From VGBV01 sp963813725 (GTDB lineage Bacteria > Actinomycetota > Thermoleophilia > Solirubrobacterales > 70-9), in NCBI GenBank assembly GCA_963813725.1, contig CAWFAI010000016.1, positions 34,539 to 98,538 on the forward strand: DNA of 64,000 bases, in the 5' to 3' direction. A program made the position numbers and the translations under genes. The first letter of the stretch is position 1; the number at the start of each line of letters is the position of its first letter. The notes beneath the pieces were generated by a model, which saw only the letters and a list, made by a program, of their open reading frames with translations, had not been told where the DNA came from and ran no database searches. Positions 16,372 to 24,457 of this stretch are shown here, piece after piece.

Positions 16372-18285
16372 ATGACCGCGGCGCTGACGCGGCCCGGCTG
16401 GTGGCGCGCCGGCCTCTACTTCGTGATCGGCTCGGCCTTCGGGTTCGGGCTCGTGGTCGCCCTGCGCGCGATCTCGGGCCTTGACCTGTTCCAGACCGAG
16501 CCGACGGGCTACCCGCACATCGTCGTGCCGGCGATCACGGGCCCGCTGGGCTTCCTGATCGGGCTCGGCGTCTTCGACTACTGGTTCCGCTGGGCCTCCG
16601 GCGCCCCGACCGTCCCCGACGACCACGCCGACCACGGCGCGACCCGCTGGCAGGACTACTTCAAGGTCAACACCGATCACAAGGTGATCGGGATCCAGTA
16701 CATCGTCACCACCTTCTTCTTCTTTTTCTTCGGTGGCTTCCTGGCGATGCTGATGCGGGCCGAGCTGGCCCAGCCCGGGACCCAGATCGTCGACCCCGGC
16801 GTCTTCAACGGGCTCTTCTCCACCCATGCGGCGCTGATGATCTTCGTGTTCGTGATCCCGGTCTTCGCCGGGATCGCCAACTACGTGCTGCCGCTGATGA
16901 TCGGGGCGCCGGACATGGCGTTCCCGCGCCTCAACGCCCTCTCGTTCTGGCTGCTGCCGATCGCCGGCCTGCTCTTCATCGCCAGCTACTTCGTCCCCGG
17001 CGGCGCCTTCGACGCCGGCTGGACCGGCTACGCGCCGCTCTCCACGGGCGCCCCATTGGGCCAGAGCTTCTTCAACTTAGGCGTGCAGTTCGCCGGCGCC
17101 TCGTCGATCGCGACGGCGCTCAACTTCCTGGTCACGATCATCACCATGCGTGCGCCGGGAATGACGTTCTGGCGCCTGCCCCTGCTCGTCTGGGCGAACC
17201 TCTCGACCTCGCTGCTGGTGGTCGCCGCCACGCCGTTCATCGCCGGCGTGCAGTTCATGGTCCTGTTCGACCGGGCCCTGCACACGAACTTCTTCCAGGC
17301 GGCCTTCGGCGGCGACGTCGTCAGCTACCAGCACATCTTCTGGTTCTACTCCCACCCGGCCGTCTACATCATGATGCTGCCGGGCTTCGGGATCGTCAGC
17401 GAGGTGATCGCCACCCACGCCCGCAAGCCCATCTTCGGCTACCGCCTGATGGCCCTGGCGCTGATCGGGATCGTGATCCTCAGCTACACCGTCTGGGCGC
17501 ACCACATGTTCGTCGCCGGCATGTTCGAGTGGCTGCGGGTGCCGATGATGATCACGACGCTGCTGATCGCCGTCCCGACGGGGATCAAGATCTTCTCCTG
17601 GCTCGGGACCCTGTTCCAATCGGTGCTGCACCTGAGATCGACCGCGATGCTGTTCGCGCTCGGCTTCATCGTCACCTTCACCATCGGCGGCATCTCCGGG
17701 GTGATGCTGGGGATGATCCCGATCGACATCCACGTCAGCGACACCTACTTCGTCGTCGCGCACATCCACTTCGTGCTCTTCGGCGGCTCGGTGTTCACGA
17801 TCTTCGCCGGCATCTACCACTGGTTCCCGAAGATGACCGGCCGCATGTACGACGAGCGGCTGGGACGGGTGCACTTCTACCTCACGCTCGCCGGCATGCT
17901 CGGCACCTTCGTGCCGATGCACTGGATCGGGATGGAGGGCATGCCGCGCCGCGTCGCCGACTACGCCGCCGAGTTCGGGGACTGGAACCTGATCATCTCG
18001 GTCTCGTCGTTCCTGCTCGGTGCCGCGCAGCTGGTCTTCCTCTACAACATGATCGTCAGCTGGCGCTACGGGCCCAAGGCCGGCCCGAACCCCTGGCGGG
18101 CGAAGACGATCGAGTGGCAGGTCAGCTCGCCGCCCCCGATCTTCAACTTCGACGAGATCCCGCGCGTGGTCGGCGGCCCCTATGAGTTCGGCGTGCCCGG
18201 CGCCCGCCACGCGATCATGGCCGGCGAGGAGGCCGAGGTGAAGAAGCCCGAGCGCACCGAGGCCGGGATCGGAGCCCCGACGTGA
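16372..18285 (+). CDS. coxA: Cytochrome c oxidase subunit I, A2 type
   Basis: 637 residues, the catalytic subunit reducing O2 to water with proton pumping. Ligands are complete: low-spin heme H152 (FSTHAALM) and H466, CuB H328, H377 and H378, high-spin heme H464, and the cross-linked Tyr Y332. The YSHPAVY motif (326-332) replaces the usual GHPEV, so the D-channel glutamate is absent and the enzyme belongs to the A2 group. An extra N-terminal hairpin of about 75 residues, with two spans, precedes the core, which starts at TDHKVIG. The C-terminus ends in the usual TIEWQVSSPPPIFNF. Its stop overlaps the next gene. Confidence 0.96.
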   Translation: MTAALTRPGWWRAGLYFVIGSAFGFGLVVALRAISGLDLFQTEPTGYPHIVVPAITGPLGFLIGLGVFDYWFRWASGAPTVPDDHADHGATRWQDYFKVNTDHKVIGIQYIVTTFFFFFFGGFLAMLMRAELAQPGTQIVDPGVFNGLFSTHAALMIFVFVIPVFAGIANYVLPLMIGAPDMAFPRLNALSFWLLPIAGLLFIASYFVPGGAFDAGWTGYAPLSTGAPLGQSFFNLGVQFAGASSIATALNFLVTIITMRAPGMTFWRLPLLVWANLSTSLLVVAATPFIAGVQFMVLFDRALHTNFFQAAFGGDVVSYQHIFWFYSHPAVYIMMLPGFGIVSEVIATHARKPIFGYRLMALALIGIVILSYTVWAHHMFVAGMFEWLRVPMMITTLLIAVPTGIKIFSWLGTLFQSVLHLRSTAMLFALGFIVTFTIGGISGVMLGMIPIDIHVSDTYFVVAHIHFVLFGGSVFTIFAGIYHWFPKMTGRMYDERLGRVHFYLTLAGMLGTFVPMHWIGMEGMPRRVADYAAEFGDWNLIISVSSFLLGAAQLVFLYNMIVSWRYGPKAGPNPWRAKTIEWQVSSPPPIFNFDEIPRVVGGPYEFGVPGARHAIMAGEEAEVKKPERTEAGIGAPT

Positions 18286-19385
18286 TGGCTGACGAGCCGA
18301 CCGACAAGGCGGATGACCCGGCCGAGAAGGCCGACGAGAAGCTCCAGGACGCCGTCGACGTGCCGGGCGAGGACGAGAAGTCCCCCGAGCCCGGTCCCTC
18401 CGGCGAGGGGAGCACCGACCTCGGCACCCCCGCCGAGCACGAGTCCGAGGTCGTCGCTGCGCCCGAGCCGAGCGGCCAGGGCGACCCCGACCCGCCGCCC
18501 TCGCGCGAGGACGTGGACCGGGTGCTGATCTTCCTGAACGAGGTCGCCGGCGGGCGCAAGCTGGTGACGGCGGCGCGGGAGCTCGCCGATGCCGGGGCCA
18601 CGTACTTCGGGGTGGTCGCCCCACAGAACCAGCCCGCGGTGGGCCAGCTTGTCGACAGCGACGAGACCCGCGACGCGGCCCAGAGCCGGGTGGACGTGAC
18701 CCAGGCGGTGCTGGCCGAGTTCGGGATCGAGGCCGAGGGCGCGGTGATGGACCCCGACCCCTCGCTGGCGCTGGATGACGCCGGGCGGGCGACCAAACCC
18801 GACTACGTGCTGCTCTCGGCGCTCTACGACACCCGCTTCGGGTGGATGCGCCGCGATCTGGTCGAGTGGGCCAAGGACAACCTCGGCGCCCGCGTCGAGC
18901 ACATTCCGGTCCGCGTCGACGACGACGCCGTGCGCTGGGACCTGACCCACGTGCTGGTGGTGGGCACCAAGACGGTCAACAGCCCCGACCTGCTGAAGCG
19001 GCTGAAGGAGCGCGCCGCCGACAAGCCCCACCGCTACACGTTCATCTGCCCCAAGTCGGGGGACGTCGAGCGCGAGCAGGTCTGCGCCAATCTGGCAGCC
19101 ACCCTCGCCGAGCTCTACCGCGACGACGTCGATGCCACCGGCCAGCCGATGAGCCCCGACCCCTTCCACGCGATCCAGAACGCGATCGAGCACTACCGCA
19201 TCGACGAGATCCTGATCTCGACCCTGAAGGGCGAGCAGTCGAAGTGGCTCGAGGAGGGCCTGATCGACCGCGTCAAGGAGATCACCGACAAGCCGGTCGA
19301 GCACGTCGAGTCGAGCGCGGGGCCCGATGAGCCGAAGCCCCAGGCCGCCGCGGCTGCTGCTGGAGCAACGGAAGGAAGCGCCTGA
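18285..19385 (+). CDS. Tandem universal-stress-protein-like protein inside the cox operon
   Basis: 366 residues from ATG 18285 (TGATG overlap with the coxA stop; GTG 18282 is an alternative). The first 75 residues are acidic, rich in Pro and Glu, and look disordered. Then come two alpha/beta repeats of Usp type: RVLIFLNEVAGGRKLVTAA to about residue 205, and THVLVVGTKTVN to about residue 345. The second ends in RIDEILISTLKGEQSKWLEE, where the usual GxxGxG nucleotide loop is not clear. The C-terminus is Ala-rich. Its place between coxA and coxC is unusual and suggests a role with the oxidase, but the job is unknown. Confidence 0.75.
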   Translation: MADEPTDKADDPAEKADEKLQDAVDVPGEDEKSPEPGPSGEGSTDLGTPAEHESEVVAAPEPSGQGDPDPPPSREDVDRVLIFLNEVAGGRKLVTAARELADAGATYFGVVAPQNQPAVGQLVDSDETRDAAQSRVDVTQAVLAEFGIEAEGAVMDPDPSLALDDAGRATKPDYVLLSALYDTRFGWMRRDLVEWAKDNLGARVEHIPVRVDDDAVRWDLTHVLVVGTKTVNSPDLLKRLKERAADKPHRYTFICPKSGDVEREQVCANLAATLAELYRDDVDATGQPMSPDPFHAIQNAIEHYRIDEILISTLKGEQSKWLEEGLIDRVKEITDKPVEHVESSAGPDEPKPQAAAAAAGATEGSA

Positions 19386-20023
19386 TGGAATCGGCCTCAG
19401 TAGCGGCGGGCGGCCACCGCGCCGACGATCACGCGCATGAGCACCACGGCCCGCCCGAGGCCCACCAGAGCTCGCGGATCGACCGGCAGACCCTCGGGAT
19501 CCTGCTCTTCATCATCACCGAGGCGATGCTGTTCGGGGCGTTCTTCGCCTCCTACTTCTTCCTCCGCGTCGTCGCCAACGAGGGGCCCTGGCCGCCGGCC
19601 GAGTTCGAGCTGCCGGTCTCGGTCGCGTTCGTCAACACGCTGATCCTGGTCAGCTCCAGCTTCACGATGCACTGGGCGCTCGAGTCGATCCGCGCCGGCA
19701 ACCGGCGCGGCATGCAGATGGGGCTGGTCACGACCTTCCTGCTGGGCGCGACCTTCCTCTTCATCCAGATGAACGAGTACATCCACATCGGCTTCAGCGC
19801 CCGCGACGGCGCCTTCGGCACGATCTTCTACGGCCTCACCGGCCTTCACGGCGCCCACGTCTTCGTCGGCCTCACCCTGCTCGCGATCGCCGCCACCCGC
19901 GCCTTCCGCGGCCACTACGGCCCCGCCGCCAAGGACCACCTGGGCGTCGAGGTGCCCGGCATCTACTGGCACTTCGTCGACGTGATGTGGATCATCGTCT
20001 TCACCTCGGTCTACGTGCTCTAG
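19385..20023 (+). CDS. coxC: Cytochrome c oxidase subunit III
   Basis: 212 residues with five membrane spans, the short bacterial form. Marks: GILLFIITEAMLFGAFFASY with the conserved glutamate, NTLILVSSSFTMHWA, YGLTGLHGAHVFVGL and the C-terminal GIYWHFVDVMWIIVF. It stabilises subunit I during turnover. The N-terminal 30 residues are His-rich (HRADDHAHEHHG) and hydrophilic. Its first base is the last base of the Usp-like gene's stop codon (TGATG), so translation is coupled. Last gene of the operon; the next 179 bases contain no gene. Confidence 0.95.
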   Translation: MESASVAAGGHRADDHAHEHHGPPEAHQSSRIDRQTLGILLFIITEAMLFGAFFASYFFLRVVANEGPWPPAEFELPVSVAFVNTLILVSSSFTMHWALESIRAGNRRGMQMGLVTTFLLGATFLFIQMNEYIHIGFSARDGAFGTIFYGLTGLHGAHVFVGLTLLAIAATRAFRGHYGPAAKDHLGVEVPGIYWHFVDVMWIIVFTSVYVL

Positions 20024-20202
20024 AACCGCTGCACCTGCGCGGGAGCGTTTCGAAAGTAGGCCGGTCGCTACTGGGTGCCTAATTTGCCGGGGGGATCGGC
20101 GGGCCCCAGCAGCTCCACGGTAAGGGCGCTACGGTCCATCTCGGCGCGGCCCAACGGCTTGTCTTGCAACTTTTCTGCGGGCCGCACCATCAGGAGATCG
20201 CG

Positions 20203-20658
20203 ATGGCACGGCGGTATCCACAACCAGAGCAACCGACGTCCGATCCAAGCGACGCTTCCTCCCGCCCCTGGGAAACGCGAATCCAGATCCTGATCGCGGT
20301 CGCGCTCGGGCTCGCGGCCATCGTCACCGCCGCCGCCGTGTACCGCAACGAGCAAGAGGACCACAAGGCGACGAAGGACTACCACGCCGCGACCTCCTAC
20401 CTCGTCTCCGCCGTGGGTGCCGGGATCACCTCGCCGCGGGGCAAAAAGCTCGAGGCACTGGCCGAGCAGGCGGAACACGACGCCGAGGATCACCAGGAAA
20501 GGGCGACCAGCTACACCCTCGCCGAGGTGATCCTCGCGACCTCGCTCTTCCTCTTCGGGATCGCCGGGATCAGCTCGCTCTGGATAATCAAGATCGGGGC
20601 GCTCTCGTGCGCCTCAGTGGTGTTCGCGGTCGCCGTGGTCGTGCTGGCGACTTTCTAG
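20203..20658 (+). CDS. Small membrane protein, three predicted spans, unknown function
   Basis: 151 residues from ATG 20203, which has AGGAG 6-10 bases upstream. One span near the N-terminus (TRIQILIAVALGLAAIVTA), then a charged, His-rich, probably helical segment of about 70 residues (EDHKATKDYHAA to EHDAEDHQERATSY), then two spans (EVILATSLFLFGIAGIS and the C-terminal 25 residues). The layout resembles DUF4337-type proteins, but no motif fixes this. It lies downstream of coxC, separated by 179 bases, and ends before a bidirectional terminator. Confidence 0.72.
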   Translation: MARRYPQPEQPTSDPSDASSRPWETRIQILIAVALGLAAIVTAAAVYRNEQEDHKATKDYHAATSYLVSAVGAGITSPRGKKLEALAEQAEHDAEDHQERATSYTLAEVILATSLFLFGIAGISSLWIIKIGALSCASVVFAVAVVVLATF

Positions 20659-20750
20659 CTCTGCCGACTACCGTGATCATGCGACGATGTGGATCATCGT
20701 CTTGCACCTCGAGTCCACGTCCTCTAGCTCCGGCCGCCGACCGGAACGAA

Positions 20751-20772
20751 ACCGGGGGCCGAAGCCCCCGGT
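20751..20772. terminator. Bidirectional terminator hairpin
   Basis: A perfect 9-bp stem (20751-20759 with 20764-20772) closed by a CGAA tetraloop, placed between two convergent genes. Confidence 0.85.
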
Positions 20773-20799
20773 CTCCACAAGCGATTCTCTGAAGGGGAC

Positions 20800-21352
20800 T
20801 CAGGACATGACGATGTAGAACTGGGCGTCCTGCAGGGCCGCGCCCGCTGCGGGATCGTCGTCCCGGCTCTCGATCGAGACCTGCTCCACACCAGCACACG
20901 CCCCGTTGTTGGTGTTGACCGACGCGATGAAGAAGTTGTCCTGTGCGTTGCGTGTTCTCGGCGTCCCCGGTGATGAGGACCGTTTTCGGGGTGAACGTGA
21001 GACCGTTGATGCAGTAGACGCCATCCGCGGGGTTGGTCACGTTCGCCGAGGCGATGTTCAGCGCGACAGAGGCGACGTCAGCACCACGCCGTTCTGGTTG
21101 ATCCGGGCATAGCCATGCGCCCCATTCGCCGCGGAGCGGAACCTCGTTCAGCGAGGCTTCATCGACGTCTTCGGCCTTGACCTGGTTCTTGACGATGTTG
21201 GCCGAATCGACCGTGTTCTTCTTCAGGTCGTTGTTGTCGACCTTGTTCTTGCCGTCCAGCGCAGTCGCCGTGCCTCCGAGCGCGACGAGCAACGCCACGA
21301 ATGCCAGCGCCATCGCCGGCGACGGCAGTGCGGACTTGATCCTCTTCCTCAT
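20800..21352 (-). pseudogene. Exported repeat-type protein, frameshifted
   Basis: The start MRKRIKSALPSPAMALAFVA is a signal peptide of a kind that, from memory, is frequent in Solirubrobacterales; it is followed by the short polar repeats NKVDNNDLKKNTVDSANIV. The usual central YARINQNGVV strand is found only out of frame (about 21080-21140). The piece NIASANVTNPADGVYCINGL is back in frame, and the C-terminal part, DNFFIASVNTNNGACAGVEQ to AQFYIVMS, is in a third reading. At least three indels are needed to restore about 180 residues. Two cysteines probably pair. Function unknown; the family looks like a surface or shaft protein. Confidence 0.7.
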
Positions 21353-21515
21353 GTGCTCACCTTTCTCGCTTCACCCGGGCCGTCATTGGCCACGAGCGAC
21401 GGCAGCCTTACACGAACTGCCTGGCGCAACAACCCGGGGCGCGGGTCGCAGAGAGCGCGTCCATCCTCACCTGAGCGTCGTGCGCCTCGCACGGCCCGGC
21501 TGGCAGAATCGCCGC

Positions 21516-21776
21516 GTGGAGCCCGACCGCCCGCCCCGAAACCCCTTCCGCAGCGAGGCCGACGCCTTTCGCGTGCTGATCATGTTCGTCGCGGCAGGCG
21601 CCCTCGTGGTCGCCGCCGCTGTCCTGATCGGCGGGCTGGCCGGGGTCGTGATCGCGGCGCTGCTGCTCGCCATCGGCGCGTGGAGAGCCTGGGGCCTGCT
21701 GCAGACCTGGCGTCGCGAGGGCTCAGACCCCCACCAAGAAGCCGGACCGAGGAGCGAGGGTCCGCCCGGGCAGTAG
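21516..21776 (+). CDS. Small membrane protein, two predicted spans
   Basis: 86 residues from GTG 21516, supported by a CAGAAT -10-like box 6 bases upstream (21504-21509); the longer in-frame reading crosses the neighbouring promoter region. The protein starts VEPDRPPRNPFRSEADAFRV and has spans in LIMFVAAGALVVAAAVLIGG and GVVIAALLLAIGAW, then a charged tail. The NPFRSEA start is recalled as recurring in small membrane proteins of this bacterial group. Function unknown. Confidence 0.68.
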   Translation: MEPDRPPRNPFRSEADAFRVLIMFVAAGALVVAAAVLIGGLAGVVIAALLLAIGAWRAWGLLQTWRREGSDPHQEAGPRSEGPPGQ

Positions 21777-21845
21777 CCCCCGCCCGGCGAATCAGGCCGT
21801 CCTGAGCGTTTTGGTGATCTCGGCTCGGCGGGGCGGGGGCGGGCG

Positions 21846-22530
21846 TTACTGGCCTCCGCCGCCGGCTGAGTCGAGCAGGTAGCGGACCAGTTGCTGGAGC
21901 TGCTCGGGGGTCAGGGTGTCCTCGTAGTTGGCGGGCATCACGCCGGGGTCGAAGCCGGACGAGATCTGGGCCTCGGGATCGGTGATCGACTCTGAGACCT
22001 GCATCGGGCTCTGGCCTGGGAGGACGTCGTCGAGGTTGGGGCCGATCGTGCCCGTGGTCCCGGCTTCGCTCAGCGTGTGGCAGCCGCCGCAGTTGGTGGC
22101 GAAGAACTCGGGGGCGATGAACTCGGGCGGCTCGATGCCCGGCACGCCGGCGACGCTGGCGACGTAGGACGCGACGTCCTCGGCGTCCTCGCCCTCGACC
22201 AGGTTGGGCGGGCATGTAGACCTCGACGTCCTCGGGGCTGGCGGGGCGGGGGTTCGCGATCTGGGACTGGACGACGCCCTCGATCGTGTCCTGGTCCATG
22301 CCCGAGGCGCGGGCTGCCTCGAACGCCAGGTCCAGGTTGGGCCCGACGTCGGCGTTGGTGCCGGCAGCGGTCAGGGCGTGACAGCTGCCGCACTTCTGCG
22401 TGAACAGCTGCTCGCCGCGCTCGGTGTCGGCGCTCTCCTGCAGGTCGCAGCCGGTCAGCGCGGCGAGCGCGGCCAGGGCCGCGCCGGCGCCCACGAGGAG
22501 CTTCGCCTGCCGTCTGGAGGGGAGCCGCAT
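21846..22530 (-). pseudogene. Dihaem cytochrome c lipoprotein, one frameshift
   Basis: About 228 residues after correction. A lipobox (ALAALTGC) anchors it to the outer membrane face. The first heme motif, CGSCHAL, has its axial Met in EVYMPA. An extra G at about 22205-22207 shifts the frame; the second domain follows with CGGCHTL and the axial Met in PGVMPANYEDTL, ending in VRYLLDSAGGGGQ. The two class-I cytochrome c domains make it a good electron donor to the CuA subunit at 15.5 kb, which lacks a fused cytochrome. A TAGGAT -10 box lies 9 bases before the ATG. The frameshift is in a G run and is probably an assembly error. Confidence 0.85.
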
Positions 22531-22539
22531 CGGACGGGA

Positions 22540-22545
22540 ATCCTA
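22540..22545 (-). promoter_or_regulatory. -10 box TAGGAT, leaderless-type, cytochrome c
   Basis: Minus-strand TAGGAT ending 9 bases before the cytochrome ATG. Confidence 0.45.
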
Positions 22546-22666
22546 TATGCCGTCTCGCCCGTCCCAATCGGTGGCGGGGCGCCATTCCCGCCGTCCCGCG
22601 ACGGGCGTCGGATAAGCTTGCGCCGAAAGGCACTATCACCCGGAAGCGGAGAGCCGAGGGAAACCG

Positions 22667-23068
22667 ATGGAGGTTCGCGAGGGCATGTCGAGCGTGATCC
22701 TGGCCGTGGGGCCGGACCACACGCTTCGCGAGGCTGCCGCCAAGATGACCGAAAAGGGGACCGGTGCCGCGCTGGTCTTCGACGAGCTGTCGCCGGCGCC
22801 GAGGATCATCACCGAGCGCGACGTGCTCAACGCGATCGGCACCGGCATCGACCCGGACGAGGCCACCGTCGCCGATCACATGAGCGACAGCACCATCTCC
22901 GCACCGCCCGATTGGAGCCTCGAGCGGGCGGCCGAGGAGATGGTGAAGCTGGGCATCCGCCACCTGGTCGTGGTGGACCGCGGCGAGTTGGTCGGCGTGC
23001 TCTCGATGCGAGACATCGTCCGGGTCTGGACGCGCGTCGGCGCGACCAGCTCGATCAACCCCCCGTAG
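22667..23068 (+). CDS. CBS-domain pair protein
   Basis: 133 residues made of two CBS motifs. The first runs from VREGMSSVILAVGPDHTLRE to RIITERDVLNAIGTG, the second from VADHMSDSTISAPPDWSLER to HLVVVDRGELVGVLSMRDIV. Such stand-alone pairs form a disc that binds adenine nucleotides and often regulates a partner enzyme or channel. The ATG has a GAGGG ribosome site. It is divergent from the cytochrome gene and convergent with the small membrane gene at 23081. Partner unknown. Confidence 0.9.
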   Translation: MEVREGMSSVILAVGPDHTLREAAAKMTEKGTGAALVFDELSPAPRIITERDVLNAIGTGIDPDEATVADHMSDSTISAPPDWSLERAAEEMVKLGIRHLVVVDRGELVGVLSMRDIVRVWTRVGATSSINPP

Positions 23069-23080
23069 GGTCTCCGCCCG

Positions 23081-23332
23081 CTACTCGCGGCCGGAGAGGG
23101 GAATCGGCGCTGTGTCCGTGTGCTGGCGGTTCGGCATCGCCGCGATCTCGCGCCGGTTGGCGCGCAGCCAGCCGGCCAGCGCGATCAGGGCGACGAGGCC
23201 GCCGATCACGGCGTAGGGCCACCAGGCGAAGAGCCCGATGACGACGGCGGCGAGGCCGACGGCGAACAGGGCCGGGCGCGCCGAGGGAGCGCTCTGGTAG
23301 ATCAGCTCCGTGGGCTGGGGAGGCTGGCTCAC
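23081..23332 (-). CDS. Small membrane protein at the end of the ctaA/ctaB operon
   Basis: 83 residues with two spans (ALFAVGLAAVVIGLFAWWPY and VIGGLVALIALAGWL) and a polar C-terminus. The GTG start overlaps the stop of the 36-codon gene upstream by GTGA. Its place after coxB-like, coxA-like, ctaA and ctaB suggests a small oxidase subunit (subunit IV-like) or assembly protein, but the sequence shows no decisive motif. Confidence 0.7.
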   Translation of the reverse strand: MSQPPQPTELIYQSAPSARPALFAVGLAAVVIGLFAWWPYAVIGGLVALIALAGWLRANRREIAAMPNRQHTDTAPIPLSGRE

Positions 23333-23439
23333 GCGAGGTAGAGGACGGTCACGTAGAAGGCCAAGCCGAACACGAACAGCGCGATCGTCCCGGTCAGCAG
23401 GCCTGCCCCGAGGTTGCCCCTGGCGCGTTCGCGGTCCAC
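23329..23439 (-). CDS. 36-residue single-span membrane protein, oxidase small-subunit-like
   Basis: A very short gene between ctaB and the 83-residue gene. It reads VDRERARGNLGAGLLTGTIA, followed by a hydrophobic stretch ending in YVTVLYLA. One membrane span fills the C-terminal two thirds, with a charged N-terminus. GTG 23439 starts 10 bases after the ctaB stop, and the TGA at 23329-23331 overlaps the next GTG, which supports real, coupled translation. The pattern resembles tiny bacterial aa3 oxidase subunits, a one-helix subunit packed against subunit I. That role is inferred. Confidence 0.65.
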   Translation of the reverse strand: MDRERARGNLGAGLLTGTIALFVFGLAFYVTVLYLA

Positions 23440-23449
23440 GGCGGGAAGC

Positions 23450-24454
23450 CTATTGAAGAACCCTGTCGACGGCCATCGCCACGAACAGGATCGCCAGGTA
23501 GGCGAGCGAGCTGAGATAGAGGCGGCGGGCCGAGGGACGGGACGGGTGGCGGGCGAGCGAGGCAGCCATCGCGATGAACGCGGCGCCCAGCACCAGCGCG
23601 ACCGCCAGGTAGATCGCGCCGAAGAGGCCGGTCAGGACCGGGCCGACCGTGATCGCCACCAGCAGCACCGAGTAACCGAGGATCTGGCGCCGCGTGGCCC
23701 CCTCGCCGCGGACCACCGGCAGCATCGGCACGCCGGTGCGCGCGTAGTCGTCGGCGATCAGCAGAGACAGCGCCCAGAAGTGGGGCGGGGTCCAGAAGAA
23801 GACGACCGCGAAGGGCCACAGGGCCTGGGCCTCGAGCGCGCCGGTCGCCGCCGCCCACCCGACCAGCGGCGGCATCGCGCCGGCGGCGCCGCCGAGCACG
23901 ATGTTGAGAGGCGTGCGCGGCTTCAGCCACAGCGTGTAGAGGAAGATGTAGCCGAGCAGGCCGCCCGCGGCGAGCACCGCGGCCAGCGTGTTGACCGTCA
24001 GGCCGAGCTGAGCGGTCGCGAGCGCGCCGAGCGCGATCCCGAAGGCAAGGCCGTGCGCGGGGTCGATCCTGCCGCTGGCGATGGGCCGGCCGCTGGTCCG
24101 CGCCATGCGAGCGTCCGACTCGCGTTCGAGGTAGTGGTTGATGGCGCCGGCGCCTCCAGCGGCGAGGTAGCCGCCGAGCATCGTCCACAGGATCGTCGAC
24201 AGCGCCGGGCCGGACGGGTCGGCGACGAACATCGTCGCCACCGTGGTCAGCAGCAGCAGCGAGATGATGCGCGGCTTGGTGAGCGTGATGTAGTCGCGGA
24301 CGACGTCCATGGCGCCCCGCGAGCCCTGCGACGCGCGCGAGGCGGGCATCGTCGGGGAGGGGGCCCCCGCGCGCGAGGCCGGGGTCGCCCCCGAGCCGTT
24401 GCGGCGCTTGCCCCCAGCGATGCCGCCGCCGATGTGCCCGGTCTTCGCCTCCAC
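23450..24454 (-). CDS. ctaB: Protoheme IX farnesyltransferase (heme O synthase)
   Basis: 334 residues. UbiA-type prenyltransferase that adds the farnesyl group to heme B. Core starts at YITLTKPRIISLLLLTTV. The first Asp-rich region is NHYLERESDARMARTSGRPI, the second loop is FFWTPPHFWALSLLIADDYA with GVPMLPVV after it, and about nine spans are present. GTG 24454 lies 3 bases after the ctaA stop, which favours coupling, but it adds about 48 hydrophilic residues; ATG 24310 would give the compact family length. The product is passed to CtaA. Fourth gene of a minus-strand operon. Confidence 0.94.
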   Translation of the reverse strand: MEAKTGHIGGGIAGGKRRNGSGATPASRAGAPSPTMPASRASQGSRGAMDVVRDYITLTKPRIISLLLLTTVATMFVADPSGPALSTILWTMLGGYLAAGGAGAINHYLERESDARMARTSGRPIASGRIDPAHGLAFGIALGALATAQLGLTVNTLAAVLAAGGLLGYIFLYTLWLKPRTPLNIVLGGAAGAMPPLVGWAAATGALEAQALWPFAVVFFWTPPHFWALSLLIADDYARTGVPMLPVVRGEGATRRQILGYSVLLVAITVGPVLTGLFGAIYLAVALVLGAAFIAMAASLARHPSRPSARRLYLSSLAYLAILFVAMAVDRVLQ

Positions 24455-24457
24455 CGG

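Noticed and set aside
17077..18624. A 515-codon minus-strand frame rich in His, Asp and Arg
   Set aside because: Exactly antisense to coxA; the His/Asp richness comes from the complement of hydrophobic codons.
20800..21352. Possible phage tail-fibre gene
   Set aside because: The signal peptide and lack of any neighbouring phage gene fit better with an exported chromosomal family, recalled as common in Solirubrobacterales.
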